Part shown: positions 4,884-6,180 of the stretch, piece by piece
Layout: the number at the start of each line of letters is the position of its first letter
Position numbering within the stretch: the first letter of the stretch is position 1
Assembly (NCBI GenBank): GCA_038247245.1
Contig: JBBRVE010000123.1
Coordinates: 1-6,180 of the forward strand
From: JAPWJZ01 sp038247245
GTDB lineage: Bacteria > Pseudomonadota > Alphaproteobacteria > Micavibrionales > UBA2020
DNA length: 6,180 nucleotides
Reading direction: 5' to 3'
Made by a program: the position numbers and the translations under genes
The notes under the pieces: generated by a model
The model's database searches: none
Told to the model about the DNA's origin: nothing
Seen by the model: the letters and a program-made list of their open reading frames with translations, nothing else

Positions 4884-6180
4884 TCAGACTTTCTGGCGGT
4901 CGAGATCTTCGACCGAGCTGCAAAGGTCATGCACGACCGAAGTAATCAGGCTTTCGTCATCGCCCTCCGCCATCACGCGGATCAGCGGTTCCGTACCCGA
5001 TTTGCGGATCAGCAAACGCCCGCTCGCGCCAAGGCGCGTTTCGGCATTGCGGATCGCATCCTGCAGGAATTGATTGTCGAGCGATATCGCGGCGTTTTTA
5101 TAGCGCACGTTTTTCAGCAGCTGCGGCACGGGCGAAAATACGCGCGCGGCCTCGCTGACCGGTTTGTCCTGCTGCTGGATCACGGCCAGCACCTGCAGCG
5201 CGGCAATCAAGCCGTCGCCCGTCGTGCCGTAATCGCCCAGGATGATATGGCCGGATTGTTCGCCGCCCAAATTATAATCGTTCGTGCGCATGTGGTCGAC
5301 CACATATCGGTCACCGACTGGCATGCGCTTCAACGACAGCGCGAGGGTTTTCAGGAAACGCTCGAAGCCGAGGTTGGACATGACCGTCGCCACAACGCCG
5401 TCGCCCTTCAGCTGGCCGGACTGGTGCCATGCGCGCGCGATCAACGCCATGATCTGGTCGCCGTCGATCACCTTGCCGTTTTCATCGCACATGATCAGGC
5501 GGTCGGCATCACCGTCCAGCGCAATGCCCAGATGCGCGCCATGCTTCACGACGGCGGTCTGCATCGCCTCGGGCGCGGTTGCGCCGCAATCCTTGTTGAT
5601 GTTCGTGCCATCGGGCGACACGCCCAGCGCAATCACTTCCGCGCCCAGTTCCCACAGCACGCGGGGCGCAACCTTGTACGCCGCGCCATGCGCGCAATCG
5701 ACCACGATTTTCAGGCCATCAAGACGCAGGCCTTTGGGGAAGGTGTTCTTCACGAATTCGATATACCGCCCGCGTTCGTCATCGAGGCGGCTGGCGCGTC
5801 CCAGCTCCGTCGGGCCGACGCGCAGTTTCGACAGGTCTGCATCAAGCCCCGCCTCGATCGCCAATTCAATATCATCGGTCAGCTTGTAACCATCCGCGCC
5901 GAAAAATTTAATGCCGTTATCCTGATACGGATTGTGCGACGCGGAGATCATCACGCCTAGGTCGCATCGCAGACTCCGCGTCAGCATCGCAACCGCCGGT
6001 GTCGGCATCGGGCCCAGCAGCATCACATCCATGCCCATCGAAATAAATCCGGCGGTGAGCGCGGGTTCCAGCAGGTAACCGGAGAGGCGCGTATCTTTCC
6101 CGATCACAACGCGGTGGCGATGGTTGCCACGGCGCAGTTCGGCGGCTGTCGCCATCGCAACCTTGGTCATCGTCTCGACC
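4884..6180 (-). CDS. glmM: Phosphoglucosamine mutase (N-terminus outside window)
   Basis: Interconverts glucosamine-6-phosphate and glucosamine-1-phosphate on the way to UDP-GlcNAc for peptidoglycan and lipopolysaccharide; cytosolic. Counting from the Met codon at 6170, the landmarks are GKDTRLSGY (24-32), ISASHNP (75-81, whose second Ser, 78, is the phosphorylated serine), the metal loop DGDADR (219-224), the sugar-binding GGEQSGH (302-308) and the phosphate-binding RKSGTEPLIRVM (389-400). That Met is not the start: the frame stays open to the window edge (Val-Glu-Thr before it), and the family's N-terminal FGTDGIRG motif is missing. By comparison with the usual serine position near residue 100, some 20-25 residues lie outside. 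The C-terminus is complete. It is probably cotranscribed with nadK. Confidence 0.96.
   Translation of the reverse strand, partial: VETMTKVAMATAAELRRGNHRHRVVIGKDTRLSGYLLEPALTAGFISMGMDVMLLGPMPTPAVAMLTRSLRCDLGVMISASHNPYQDNGIKFFGADGYKLTDDIELAIEAGLDADLSKLRVGPTELGRASRLDDERGRYIEFVKNTFPKGLRLDGLKIVVDCAHGAAYKVAPRVLWELGAEVIALGVSPDGTNINKDCGATAPEAMQTAVVKHGAHLGIALDGDADRLIMCDENGKVIDGDQIMALIARAWHQSGQLKGDGVVATVMSNLGFERFLKTLALSLKRMPVGDRYVVDHMRTNDYNLGGEQSGHIILGDYGTTGDGLIAALQVLAVIQQQDKPVSEAARVFSPVPQLLKNVRYKNAAISLDNQFLQDAIRNAETRLGASGRLLIRKSGTEPLIRVMAEGDDESLITSVVHDLCSSVEDLDRQKV

Noticed and set aside
4880..4930. N-terminal extension of NAD kinase to the ATG at 4930
   Set aside because: It would overlap the glmM 3' end by 47 bases and add residues that do not look like the family N-terminus; the ATG at 4879 fits better.
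4878..5960. Long plus-strand open frame (360 codons)
   Set aside because: It is antisense to glmM, which has all its catalytic motifs; the composition is that of a shadow frame.

Overview
The window looks like chromosomal DNA of an alphaproteobacterium of moderately high G+C. The GlmM and NAD kinase sequences have the alphaproteobacterial style, and the two GCS2-type proteins most resemble the plant/alphaproteobacterial class of glutamate-cysteine ligase. I cannot name a genus from the sequence alone.

Layout: the left edge (1-297, + strand) is the C-terminal half of GTP cyclohydrolase I (folE). Everything else is on the minus strand. Reading in the direction of transcription from the right edge, these are: phosphoglucosamine mutase (glmM, 5' end outside the window); NAD kinase (nadK), starting 4 bases after the glmM stop; a small TPR-repeat protein of lower G+C (3756-4034), bracketed by two inverted copies of a 27-bp palindromic repeat; a gene-free leader/intergenic stretch (3440-3755); a GCS2-family ligase-like protein (2030-3439) with a clear intrinsic terminator; a second leader (1747-2029); and a paralogous GCS2-like protein (340-1746), which ends convergently against folE at a GC-rich hairpin.

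The part most worth attention is the tandem pair of GCS2-like proteins (468 and 469 aa). They align without a gap for at least the first 200 residues, where I count 109 identities by hand. They keep the overall order of glutamate-cysteine ligase motifs, but the family's Q-V-N-L-D strand has become Q-T-S-F-S in both copies, and one copy has also lost the glycine of the R-G-A-D motif. Each gene has its own AAAGGA ribosome binding site, a shared 11-bp promoter-like element about 195 bp upstream, a long leader with two hairpins, and a related GC-rich hairpin downstream. This suggests that a whole transcription unit was duplicated and then diverged, rather than one two-gene operon. Their substrate is unknown. 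The other genes (folate/pterin, cell-wall sugar, NADP supply) are housekeeping and give no direct functional link, although glutathione-like thiol chemistry and NADPH supply are compatible themes.
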